The translations under genes and the position numbers were made by a program. From an uncultured bacterium (GTDB lineage: Bacteria > Bacteroidota > Bacteroidia > Bacteroidales > CAIWKO01): DNA of 55,704 bases. Of the stretch, positions 42,786 to 49,653 are shown piece by piece. Within the stretch, counting starts at the first letter, position 1. Every line of letters begins with the position of its first letter. The notes below the pieces were generated by a model that did no database searches, was not told the DNA's origin, and saw only the letters and a list, made by a program, of their open reading frames with translations. The stretch spans positions 1 to 55,704 of the forward strand of contig CAIOYH010000166.1 of the NCBI GenBank assembly GCA_903862465.1. Direction: 5' to 3'.

Positions 42786-43343
42786 TTGAGCATACTAGAA
42801 CTTATATTAATCGGCATGGGTTTAGCGATGGATTGCTTTGCCGTGGCGGTGTCATGGAGTGTCATCAAAAAAGAAATACAATTTTTTGAGGCATTAAAAA
42901 TTGGGATATATTTCGGATTTTTCCAAGCCATTATGCCTGTGGTGGGATGGCTTTTGGGGCTTTCGTTCAAGGATTATATTTTGGCATTCGACCATTGGGT
43001 GGCTTTTGGCACGCTGGGCATCATCGGACTGAAGATGGTGATAGAATCGTTCAAAACATCGGATAAAAAAGAAATAAACGTTACAGATTTTTGGCTCATC
43101 ATCAGCCTATCAATCGCCACCAGCATAGATGCGCTTATCATCGGGGTGAGTTTCGCTTTCCTGAACGTGAACATTTTCGAAATCGTGAGCATCATCGGCA
43201 TCATCACTATTTTTATGTCGATGGTAGGTTTCCGCATGGGCAAAAGTCTCGGGGCTGTTTTTGGCAGAAGGGCGGAATTGGTTGGCGGATTGGTGCTCAT
43301 CGGCATCGGAACAAAAATATTAATCGAACATCTAATACAGTAA
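42786..43343 (+). CDS. mntP: Manganese efflux pump MntP
   Basis: The protein has six transmembrane segments and the MntP/DUF204 motifs GMGLAMDCFAVAVSW and ATSIDALIIGVSFAF, with the paired Asp residues in membrane helices 1 and 4. It exports Mn2+. No ATG lies near the start: a TTG at 42786 gives MSILELILIGMGLAMD, which aligns with the family. A -7 element TAATTTTG at 42763-42770 overlaps an earlier TTG (42768) and excludes it. queD follows after 4 bp. Confidence 0.9.
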   Translation: MSILELILIGMGLAMDCFAVAVSWSVIKKEIQFFEALKIGIYFGFFQAIMPVVGWLLGLSFKDYILAFDHWVAFGTLGIIGLKMVIESFKTSDKKEINVTDFWLIISLSIATSIDALIIGVSFAFLNVNIFEIVSIIGIITIFMSMVGFRMGKSLGAVFGRRAELVGGLVLIGIGTKILIEHLIQ

Positions 43344-43347
43344 AATT

Positions 43348-43794
43348 ATGGCAAAAATTCGTTTGACAAAAGAATTCAAATTCGAGATGGCGCACGCCCT
43401 GTTGGGCTACGACGGACCCTGCAAAAACATCCACGGACATTCATATTATTTATATGTTACGGTGATAGGCGATACCATCGCGGATCCAAAATCGCCCCAA
43501 ACGGGCATGGTGATGGATTTCACGGATTTAAAAACCATCATCAATAGCGAAATCACCGACCGCCTCGACCATGCTTTGGCATTGAACGAAAACACAGCAC
43601 CTGAAATCATCCATTCGTTGACCGCTTTCGACAATTTGGTGCTCCTGCCCTATCAACCTACCTGTGAAAATATGTTGATAGATTTTGCCGAACGGATTCA
43701 AGGGAAATTACCCCCCCATATCAAGCTGTTTTGCCTGAAGCTTTGCGAAACGGTGACCTCATCTGCTGAGTGGTTTGCGGAAGATAATACGTAA
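43348..43794 (+). CDS. queD: 6-carboxytetrahydropterin synthase QueD-like
   Basis: The 148-aa protein carries the zinc-binding set FEMAHAL and NIHGHSYYL and a catalytic Cys in GPCKNIHGH. GMVMDFTDLKTIINSEI and LDHALALNE are family signatures, and PTCENMLIDFAERI follows. It makes 6-carboxytetrahydropterin in queuosine synthesis; a pyruvoyltetrahydropterin-synthase role is the alternative. It is probably cotranscribed with mntP. Confidence 0.9.
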   Translation: MAKIRLTKEFKFEMAHALLGYDGPCKNIHGHSYYLYVTVIGDTIADPKSPQTGMVMDFTDLKTIINSEITDRLDHALALNENTAPEIIHSLTAFDNLVLLPYQPTCENMLIDFAERIQGKLPPHIKLFCLKLCETVTSSAEWFAEDNT

Positions 43795-43853
43795 GAAATT
43801 TGAAAGAATTTGTGCTGATTTTTTTATCAAAATAAAAAAAATATAGCAAACCG

Positions 43854-43883
43854 TTTGTAAATACATTTTTTTGTGTATTTTTG
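43854..43883 (+). promoter_or_regulatory. Bacteroidota promoter for the array C ORF
   Basis: TTTG (43854-43857), an 18-bp spacer and TATTTTTG (43876-43883) match the consensus. Transcription would start near 43890, about 23 nt before the ATG at 43913. This is the best evidence that an array ORF, and the gene after it, are expressed. Confidence 0.65.
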
Positions 43884-43912
43884 CAGTATCAAATCAAATA
43901 AAAACGGTTAAT

Positions 43913-44392
43913 ATGATTTTCAATTCTTCATATTATTTAGGTGCCGTATCAATAGCACCTAGTGCTTACATAGGGATTCCGTATCCCCACTATCCATCGC
44001 AAAGCCCTGCGCTTACTAGGATTGTTCCTTTCAGGAGTGGAAGGCTTTTTGCCTTTTTGGATGATATCCATATCTCAAAAAAAATTAAAAACACCTCGCG
44101 TGAAATGATTTTCGCCTTGCCGAAAACGACTTTCGCCTTACCGAAAATGATTACAGGCTTGCCCGAAACCATTCGCAGCTCAACTGTAACGACTTTCGCC
44201 TTGCCGAAAACGATTACAGGCTTGCCCGAAACCATTCGAAGCTCAAGGGAAATGACTTTCGGCTTGCCGGAAATGATTTTCGGCGAGCCCAAAACGATTT
44301 CACTTGAGCCGAACCCGACACAGGGAGAGGCGAAATTGATAAAAAATCACAGTCAAACATCCTATTCGTACTTCAAAATTCATATAAATTAA
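43913..44392 (+). CDS. Repeat ORF with TFALPKT-type heptads
   Basis: From ATG 43913 this is a 159-aa frame. A non-repetitive head (about 1-64; MIFNSSYYLGAVSIAPSAYIGIPY) has no signal peptide I would call. Ten heptads follow (MIFALPK, TTFALPK, MITGLPE, TIRSS-- ...), then a ~26-residue tail. It has a consensus promoter and ends 11 bp before the next gene, so the two would form one transcript. No known family is recognised. Confidence 0.5.
   Translation: MIFNSSYYLGAVSIAPSAYIGIPYPHYPSQSPALTRIVPFRSGRLFAFLDDIHISKKIKNTSREMIFALPKTTFALPKMITGLPETIRSSTVTTFALPKTITGLPETIRSSREMTFGLPEMIFGEPKTISLEPNPTQGEAKLIKNHSQTSYSYFKIHIN
44105..44314. repeat. 21-bp tandem repeat array C
   Basis: Ten 21-bp units run head to tail with cores such as ACTTTCGCCTTGCCGAAA, where TTTCG and CGAAA are complementary. 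Units 2-4 (44126-44188) are repeated as units 5-7 (44189-44251), a 63-bp higher-order duplication. The array is more diverged than A or B. Confidence 0.92.
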
Positions 44393-44403
44393 AAATTAAA
44401 ACT

Positions 44404-45105
44404 ATGTTAGAAAAAAAATTAATTGTTACTGCCCTGTTGGAAGACAAGGCAGAAGCCGACCTAAGAGCAAGATTCAAAGAAATTATTGCGGGACAAACAG
44501 CACACGCATTGTATGTTCCGGGTTTAAATCCAACGGCTGCCGCTGTTCATACAAAAGACCAGGCACTCGATGTTTTATACGCAAACCGCGACTCATTAAC
44601 AGCCCAGCAAAAAGCCAATACTGAAAAAATTATTGCCAAGATTGCCGAAATAAAGAATGATATCGTTTCCAATTGGTGTCCACAAACTCAAGCTGCTCCA
44701 GATATTTCTATTGACAGGGTAAAAGAATTAGCTCTGGGCATAAAAGGCGAAGATAATATGCAATCAGAATCAGAAGTATCGGTAACAAATAGCAAACCTA
44801 TATTTTCGGATATTGATATGAATCGTCATTTAGAACATACCTTGACGGTTAAAAATTCAACCACCGGCAAAATCGGAATTCCTGATGATGCCAAACGGGT
44901 GGATATTTATATGTTCATAGGCGTTACGGCTCCGGTTGATATCAGCAACATGAAATATATTGGTTCGTCGGCAAGAGGCAAATACACCAATCATTTCAGT
45001 GGTAGCGATCTTGGTTTGGTGGTTTTGTATATTGCCGTTTATGTGCCAAAAAAGAAAGGCGCTTCGGTTGAGATTTCTGCTCCGCAAAAGGGTACGGTGG
45101 TGTAA
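44404..45105 (+). CDS. Hypothetical protein, helical N-terminus and beta-rich C-terminus
   Basis: The 233-aa protein has no signal peptide. Residues about 10-110 are mainly helical (EDKAEADLRARFKEII, TAQQKANTEKIIAKIAEIKNDIV). The rest is beta-rich: DAKRVDIYMFIGVTAP, MKYIGSSARGKYTNHF, LVVLYIAVYVPKKKG. That layout resembles the gene at 14850 and, in length, the gene at 54912. I do not recognise a named family. It directly follows array C and probably shares its promoter. Confidence 0.7.
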   Translation: MLEKKLIVTALLEDKAEADLRARFKEIIAGQTAHALYVPGLNPTAAAVHTKDQALDVLYANRDSLTAQQKANTEKIIAKIAEIKNDIVSNWCPQTQAAPDISIDRVKELALGIKGEDNMQSESEVSVTNSKPIFSDIDMNRHLEHTLTVKNSTTGKIGIPDDAKRVDIYMFIGVTAPVDISNMKYIGSSARGKYTNHFSGSDLGLVVLYIAVYVPKKKGASVEISAPQKGTVV

Positions 45106-45138
45106 AAAACACTTAAGCTCTGCAAATAAAAATGTTGG

Positions 45139-45173
45139 TAGGGGCGGAAAATTTTCTGCCCCTATTTTTTTTT
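45139..45173 (+). terminator. Rho-independent terminator
   Basis: TAGGGGC and GCCCCTA enclose GGAAAATTTTCT, itself nearly self-complementary. A run of nine T follows. The remaining ~230 bp to the next gene are AT-rich and hold only the promoter element below. Confidence 0.9.
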
Positions 45174-45366
45174 GATAAAGAAACAAAGTAATAAGAATTA
45201 CTTATTTTTTTCTATCAAATAAAAATTGCTTACACTATAAGTTACTAGGATTTTATTTGACTATAAATCAATGCATAAAACCATACTTTTTAGGCTTATT
45301 AAAACATTAACACCGTGGTTTTAAAAAATAGTTTTACCAAAAGCAATTAGTTAGGATAATTCTTCG

Positions 45367-45374
45367 TAATTTTG
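45367..45374 (+). promoter_or_regulatory. -7 element of the T9SS gene at 45406
   Basis: TAATTTTG followed by C is a perfect -7 match and lies 32 bp ahead of the ATG. No good -33 element is visible. Confidence 0.45.
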
Positions 45375-45405
45375 CAAAATAAAAAAACACAAACCAAACA
45401 AATCT

Positions 45406-47259
45406 ATGAAAAAATTAGTTTTCTTCCTTTCGGCTATGTTGTCCATTTATGGACTTTCAGCCCAAAATCAACAAGATGACGGCAAAGTGACGATGATTAA
45501 ATGTGAATTCACCGGTGTCTCCAAACCTTTGCGCGACTTGTTTATTGAAAATGAACAACCAAGTGCCAATTTCATTCTTCATGAAAGCGGCATGAAAGAA
45601 TCCAAAGACCGCGAAAGACGCATGCCACAAACTTTTGTTCCAACCAACGAAGTGGATCCTGTAGTTCAAACCGAACAAGGAACCTATCAAGCAAAAGCTT
45701 TAGTGAATTGGGCAGGTCAAAGCGATGGTAGCTGTCCTCCGGATCCATCAGGAGCTTGTGGAACTAACTACTATGTACAAATGGTGAATGCTACCCCAAT
45801 CAAAGTGTTCAACAAAACTACAGGTGCTCAAGTAGGCACCGTGCGTCAACTTGGAAGCTTATGGGGATCAAACACCAACGATGGTGACCCCATTGTTTTG
45901 TATGATAAATTTGCCGACAGATGGTTTCTGAGCCAATTTATGTCCACAGGCAATAAAACCAACATCGCCATTTCGACCACCAACGACCCCACAGGAACGT
46001 ATTACACCTATGCATTCACCAATGCCTCATTCCCCGATTATCAAAAATTTTCTATTTGGCAAGATGGTTATTATATGACATCCAACCAAAGCAATCAAAA
46101 TGTTTATGTTTTTCAACGTTCCGTGATGTTGACCGGTGGCACACCCAAAGCATTTTACAAAACTTTTACTCCAATAGTTGGCACCGGATTCTTTTGCCCC
46201 TTGCCTGCTGATGCTGATGGACAATTGCCTCCAACCGGAACTCCTTGCCCAATTTTTTGTTATGAAGACAGCGGATGGGGAACAGGTCATTATGACAGAA
46301 TAAATGTTTATAGCTTTACAGTAGATTGGACTCCAACAACACCTACAGCAACCGTTGCTACACAAAATGTGGCGAGTGCAGCTTTCGATGCATCTTATAA
46401 TGCAAGTTGGAACGATATTTCACAATATGGTAGCACACAAATGTTAGATGGTATTGGTGGCGTTTTAACATTTAGAGCCCAACATAGAGTTTGGACAGGA
46501 TACAATTCTGTAGTAATTTGTATGGGTGTGAAGACAGGCGTTGGCACGCAAAGAAGTATCCGTTGGTATGAAATGCGCAACACAGGAGGCACATGGAGTA
46601 TATATCAACAAGGAACGTATGCTCCTACCGATGGTTTAAATCGTTGGGTAGGTAGTATTGCTATGGATGATAATGGTTCTATTGGAATGGCTTATGCTTG
46701 TGCCGGAACCGGTACCGGTGGAAATATTTATCCAAGTCTTCGCTACACCGGTCGTAGAGCTGTTGACCCATTAGGAACTATGTCTTTTGCAGAAACCATT
46801 GCCCAAGCAGGCACAGGAGCCATCACAGGTTGCTCAAACCGTTTCGGCGATTATTCTCACACAGCCCTTGACCCATCGGATGGTATCACATTTTGGCATA
46901 CCGGCGAATATGGTTTAAGTGGCGGTTCGGGTGGATATGGCACCAGAATCTTCTCATTCCAAATCCCTTTGTATGTAGGTATAGATGAAAACTCACCACA
47001 AAACACACCCGGCGTTGTTGTTTACAAATCAGGATTCGATTTGAATGTAAAAGCTAATTATTTACCTTCAAACAACAAAATGTCGGTTGATTTATTCGAC
47101 ATCAATGGTCAGTTGATTAAAAACAAAACTATCGTTCCAACGGCTAATGCTTTCGAAACATCTTTCAATGTTATGGGATTAGCAGCAGGCACCTATTTAG
47201 TTAGAGTGGGCGAACCCAACACCGCATTCCAAAAAGTTACCAAAGTAGTAATAGAATAA
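45406..47259 (+). CDS. T9SS type A secreted protein
   Basis: The 617-aa protein has a signal peptide (MKKLVFFLSAMLSIYGLSAQ). A large beta-rich region has repeated Trp/Tyr-Gly motifs (LYDKFADRWFLSQF, FSIWQDGYYMTSNQ, GSIAMDDNGSIGMAY) that suggest a beta-propeller-like ectodomain. The C-terminal ~75 residues are a type A sorting domain (VDLFDINGQLI, MGLAAGTYLVRV). It is exported by T9SS. The catalytic or binding role is unknown; no protease triad is evident. Confidence 0.85.
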   Translation: MKKLVFFLSAMLSIYGLSAQNQQDDGKVTMIKCEFTGVSKPLRDLFIENEQPSANFILHESGMKESKDRERRMPQTFVPTNEVDPVVQTEQGTYQAKALVNWAGQSDGSCPPDPSGACGTNYYVQMVNATPIKVFNKTTGAQVGTVRQLGSLWGSNTNDGDPIVLYDKFADRWFLSQFMSTGNKTNIAISTTNDPTGTYYTYAFTNASFPDYQKFSIWQDGYYMTSNQSNQNVYVFQRSVMLTGGTPKAFYKTFTPIVGTGFFCPLPADADGQLPPTGTPCPIFCYEDSGWGTGHYDRINVYSFTVDWTPTTPTATVATQNVASAAFDASYNASWNDISQYGSTQMLDGIGGVLTFRAQHRVWTGYNSVVICMGVKTGVGTQRSIRWYEMRNTGGTWSIYQQGTYAPTDGLNRWVGSIAMDDNGSIGMAYACAGTGTGGNIYPSLRYTGRRAVDPLGTMSFAETIAQAGTGAITGCSNRFGDYSHTALDPSDGITFWHTGEYGLSGGSGGYGTRIFSFQIPLYVGIDENSPQNTPGVVVYKSGFDLNVKANYLPSNNKMSVDLFDINGQLIKNKTIVPTANAFETSFNVMGLAAGTYLVRVGEPNTAFQKVTKVVIE

Positions 47260-47279
47260 AGTCTTCCTTTTTTCACCTA

Positions 47280-47320
47280 AAAACACTCAAACAAAAAATA
47301 CTATGTTTGAGTGTTTTTTT
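47280..47320 (+). terminator. Terminator after the T9SS gene
   Basis: AACACTCAAACA and TGTTTGAGTGTT form a 12-bp perfect stem with a 10-nt loop, followed by a T-run. A T-rich end overlaps the region just before the next gene. Confidence 0.88.
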
Positions 47321-47334
47321 TTAAATCTATAAAT

Positions 47335-47724
47335 ATGAAATATTCCATAATTGTTTTGTCTGCCGGATTGCTGATGTTTGCAACTTCGTGCAAATGCAAA
47401 GAAAAAACACCACCCGTCCAACAGACACAACAAACAGAACAAACGCAAACAACCAAAGAAGCGAAAATGATGGCGCCAGTCAGTAACAAAACTCACGGTA
47501 CGGTTTCCTATCAATTTAAAGCAACAGGCTGCACTGCCGTGATAATTGTTCAAACAGAAATTGCCACACAGCCGTTGATATTAATTCCAAAAGATGCATT
47601 ACCGGCAGAATTTGATAAAGATGGTCTCGAAATTTATTTTGATTACCGACCGTTGAAAATGCCAAACCCTAAAGGATGCGCTACGGGTATCCCTGCCGAG
47701 TTGACCAATATCTCGAAGAAATAA
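47335..47724 (+). CDS. Hypothetical lipoprotein
   Basis: The ATG at 47335 gives 129 aa with a lipoprotein signal (LLMFATSC, Cys20) followed by KCKEK and a Gln/Thr-rich linker. The rest is a small beta domain (VSYQFKATGCTAVIIV, LEIYFDYRPLKMPNPKGC). The upstream start in the same frame falls within the terminator and is rejected. It is probably anchored in a membrane; the family is unknown. Confidence 0.7.
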   Translation: MKYSIIVLSAGLLMFATSCKCKEKTPPVQQTQQTEQTQTTKEAKMMAPVSNKTHGTVSYQFKATGCTAVIIVQTEIATQPLILIPKDALPAEFDKDGLEIYFDYRPLKMPNPKGCATGIPAELTNISKK

Positions 47725-47741
47725 TAATAAACACAAAAGTG

Positions 47742-49112
47742 ATGCATAAAAATAATTGCTTTCGATTTACGACTGTATTCGTTTTTTTGCTGATATTATT
47801 TCTCATCACCACTTCCTGTGGAAAAGAAATTCGTGATTTCTTCAAAGCCATCGAGAAGTATGGCTATCAAACCAAAGAACCTTTGGGCAAAAAGACCATT
47901 TTGGTGGACAAACAATTGTTGGGGGGTTATGTCTATAACTCCCTGCCCGTTGTCATCTCCGAAAAAGATAAGTTCACCTACAAGTTGACCTTCCTTGCCG
48001 TGGAGCTCGACCACGAAAACGCCGAAGTGGAAGCCCACATCAGCGAGATAAACAATTCCCGTTACCTCAACCTGAATATGGGCGATTCCTATGCTTTCTT
48101 GAAAATAAGTTCCATCGTCAACAACGAATTAGGCATCAAACTCCTCCGAAATTCTATTGAACCCTACGTGAAAGACGGTCTAATCGCGTGGTTGCAGAAA
48201 CACGGTAACGAAGAAGAGTTCACCCCCGAAAACCAATCGCCAATAGACATCTATTATAGTTTCTCCTTCAGCAAAATCACCGTTGACAAAGCCTATCAAA
48301 TACAAAACGAACAATTGCACGAGAAAATGGTTGACCTATTCAAATCCTGCAAAGACTTCTACACCTATGATGCTTTAGAGAAAAGATACCCCAACGAACC
48401 CCTGTTGAGCAGTGCCCGCGAAAGCATCTTCAACCATTGCTCCACCATAGCATCCTACCAAGCTTTCGCTGATAAATTCCCCAACGATTATCTCGCCGAG
48501 AAAGCCAAAGCCCAAATTCAACAACTTAAAATGTTCAAAGCCGACAGCCTAAACTTTTCTGATGTTGCCAAACAGAACACCATCGAAGCCTACGAAGGTT
48601 TCATCAGCAATAGTTCTACCGCCTTCTTCAAAGATTCCGCTAACCGCCATATCACTACTTTGGCAAATGCCATCACAGAAAATGACATCGAATGGCGATG
48701 GACAGGCAGCAGCCGGACCGATGCCATCAAACTCATCTTTCAAAAAATTGATTACGCTGACTTACCCCAAAACTCCGAATGGTATCAGCAACATCTCACC
48801 TTCTACTGCCTCAAACTCCAACAAACCAACCTCACCGAAAAAGGATTATCCCAACTCGACAAACTCGCCCACCGCAATCCGCCCCAAAACGAACTCCTGA
48901 ACCTCTACCTCAGCAAAGGCTTCCTGCTGTGGTCGCTCGACAACATAGATTTATCCATCGAAGTCTTCAAATCAAAAATTGACGCCACCTTCATCGGCGA
49001 AAAAGCCCCTACATTCCGAAACAAAATCAAATCATGGTACAAAAGTTTCAAAGAAAGCGACATCATCTTCCCAAGGGAAAAAGTTACTTGGAAGAAAATA
49101 AAAAAACTTTGA
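47742..49112 (+). CDS. Hypothetical lipoprotein with helical repeats
   Basis: The ATG at 47742 gives 456 aa with a lipoprotein signal (FLITTSC, Cys about 26). A charged N-terminal domain precedes helical repeat segments that resemble TPR/outer-membrane-assembly repeats (DALEKRYPNEPLLSSARESIF, YQAFADKFPNDYLAEKAKAQIQQL). A start further upstream at 47676 would overlap the previous gene and place the signal internally, so I reject it. Function unknown; a role in tethering or assembly is only a guess. Confidence 0.7.
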   Translation: MHKNNCFRFTTVFVFLLILFLITTSCGKEIRDFFKAIEKYGYQTKEPLGKKTILVDKQLLGGYVYNSLPVVISEKDKFTYKLTFLAVELDHENAEVEAHISEINNSRYLNLNMGDSYAFLKISSIVNNELGIKLLRNSIEPYVKDGLIAWLQKHGNEEEFTPENQSPIDIYYSFSFSKITVDKAYQIQNEQLHEKMVDLFKSCKDFYTYDALEKRYPNEPLLSSARESIFNHCSTIASYQAFADKFPNDYLAEKAKAQIQQLKMFKADSLNFSDVAKQNTIEAYEGFISNSSTAFFKDSANRHITTLANAITENDIEWRWTGSSRTDAIKLIFQKIDYADLPQNSEWYQQHLTFYCLKLQQTNLTEKGLSQLDKLAHRNPPQNELLNLYLSKGFLLWSLDNIDLSIEVFKSKIDATFIGEKAPTFRNKIKSWYKSFKESDIIFPREKVTWKKIKKL

Positions 49113-49154
49113 CCTTGTTTGTGTAGAGAATTTTAAAACTCACCTTTTATATAT

Positions 49155-49496
49155 ATGCAGAAAAAGAAAAACCTCATCGGAACCGTGTATTCCACCAATC
49201 CCGATTTTGGCTACACCTACGACAACCCATCCGAACCCACTACCCTACCGCCCCAACAACAAGACCTCAGAATCTTTATCGAAAAGAAACACCGTGGCGG
49301 CAAAACAGCTTCCATCATCAAAGGATTTATCGGAACCCACGATGACCTCGAAGCCCTCTCCAAACTCCTGAAAACAAAATGCGGCACAGGCGGCTCAGCA
49401 AAAGATAACGAAATCATCATTCAAGGCGACATGCGCGACAAAATCCTCGAAATACTACTCGCCAAAGGCTACAAAGCCAAAAAAGCAGGTGGATAA
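49155..49496 (+). CDS. SUI1/eIF1-like translation factor (YciH family)
   Basis: The 113-aa protein has a disordered N-terminus (about 1-30) and a SUI1 domain: LRIFIEKKHRGGKTASIIKGFIG, LLKTKCGTGGSAKDNEIIIQGD, and ILEILLAKGYKAKKAGG. It is the bacterial homologue of eIF1 and probably acts on initiation fidelity. A strong terminator follows directly. Confidence 0.93.
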   Translation: MQKKKNLIGTVYSTNPDFGYTYDNPSEPTTLPPQQQDLRIFIEKKHRGGKTASIIKGFIGTHDDLEALSKLLKTKCGTGGSAKDNEIIIQGDMRDKILEILLAKGYKAKKAGG

Positions 49497-49498
49497 AA

Positions 49499-49534
49499 AA
49501 AAGGGAAGTTGTCAAATCAACTTCCCTTTTTTTT
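49499..49534. terminator. Bidirectional Rho-independent terminator
   Basis: GGGAAGTTG and CAACTTCCC form a perfect 9-bp stem, with A-runs before and T-runs after. It stops both the plus-strand SUI1 gene and the minus-strand protease gene. Degenerate AATGACGCGAAGCAAATGACC repeats fill 49560-49650. Confidence 0.93.
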
Positions 49535-49653
49535 ATTTTAAATCAACAACTGATGTCAAAAAATGACCTAATGACAACAAATAATACGAAGCAAATGACC
49601 AATGACAACAAATGACGCGAAGCAAATGACCATTAATGACGCGAAGCAAATGC

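Noticed and set aside
44404-45105. Phage tail or structural protein
   Set aside because: The helical plus beta-rich layout would allow it, but no phage gene lies nearby and no motif supports it.
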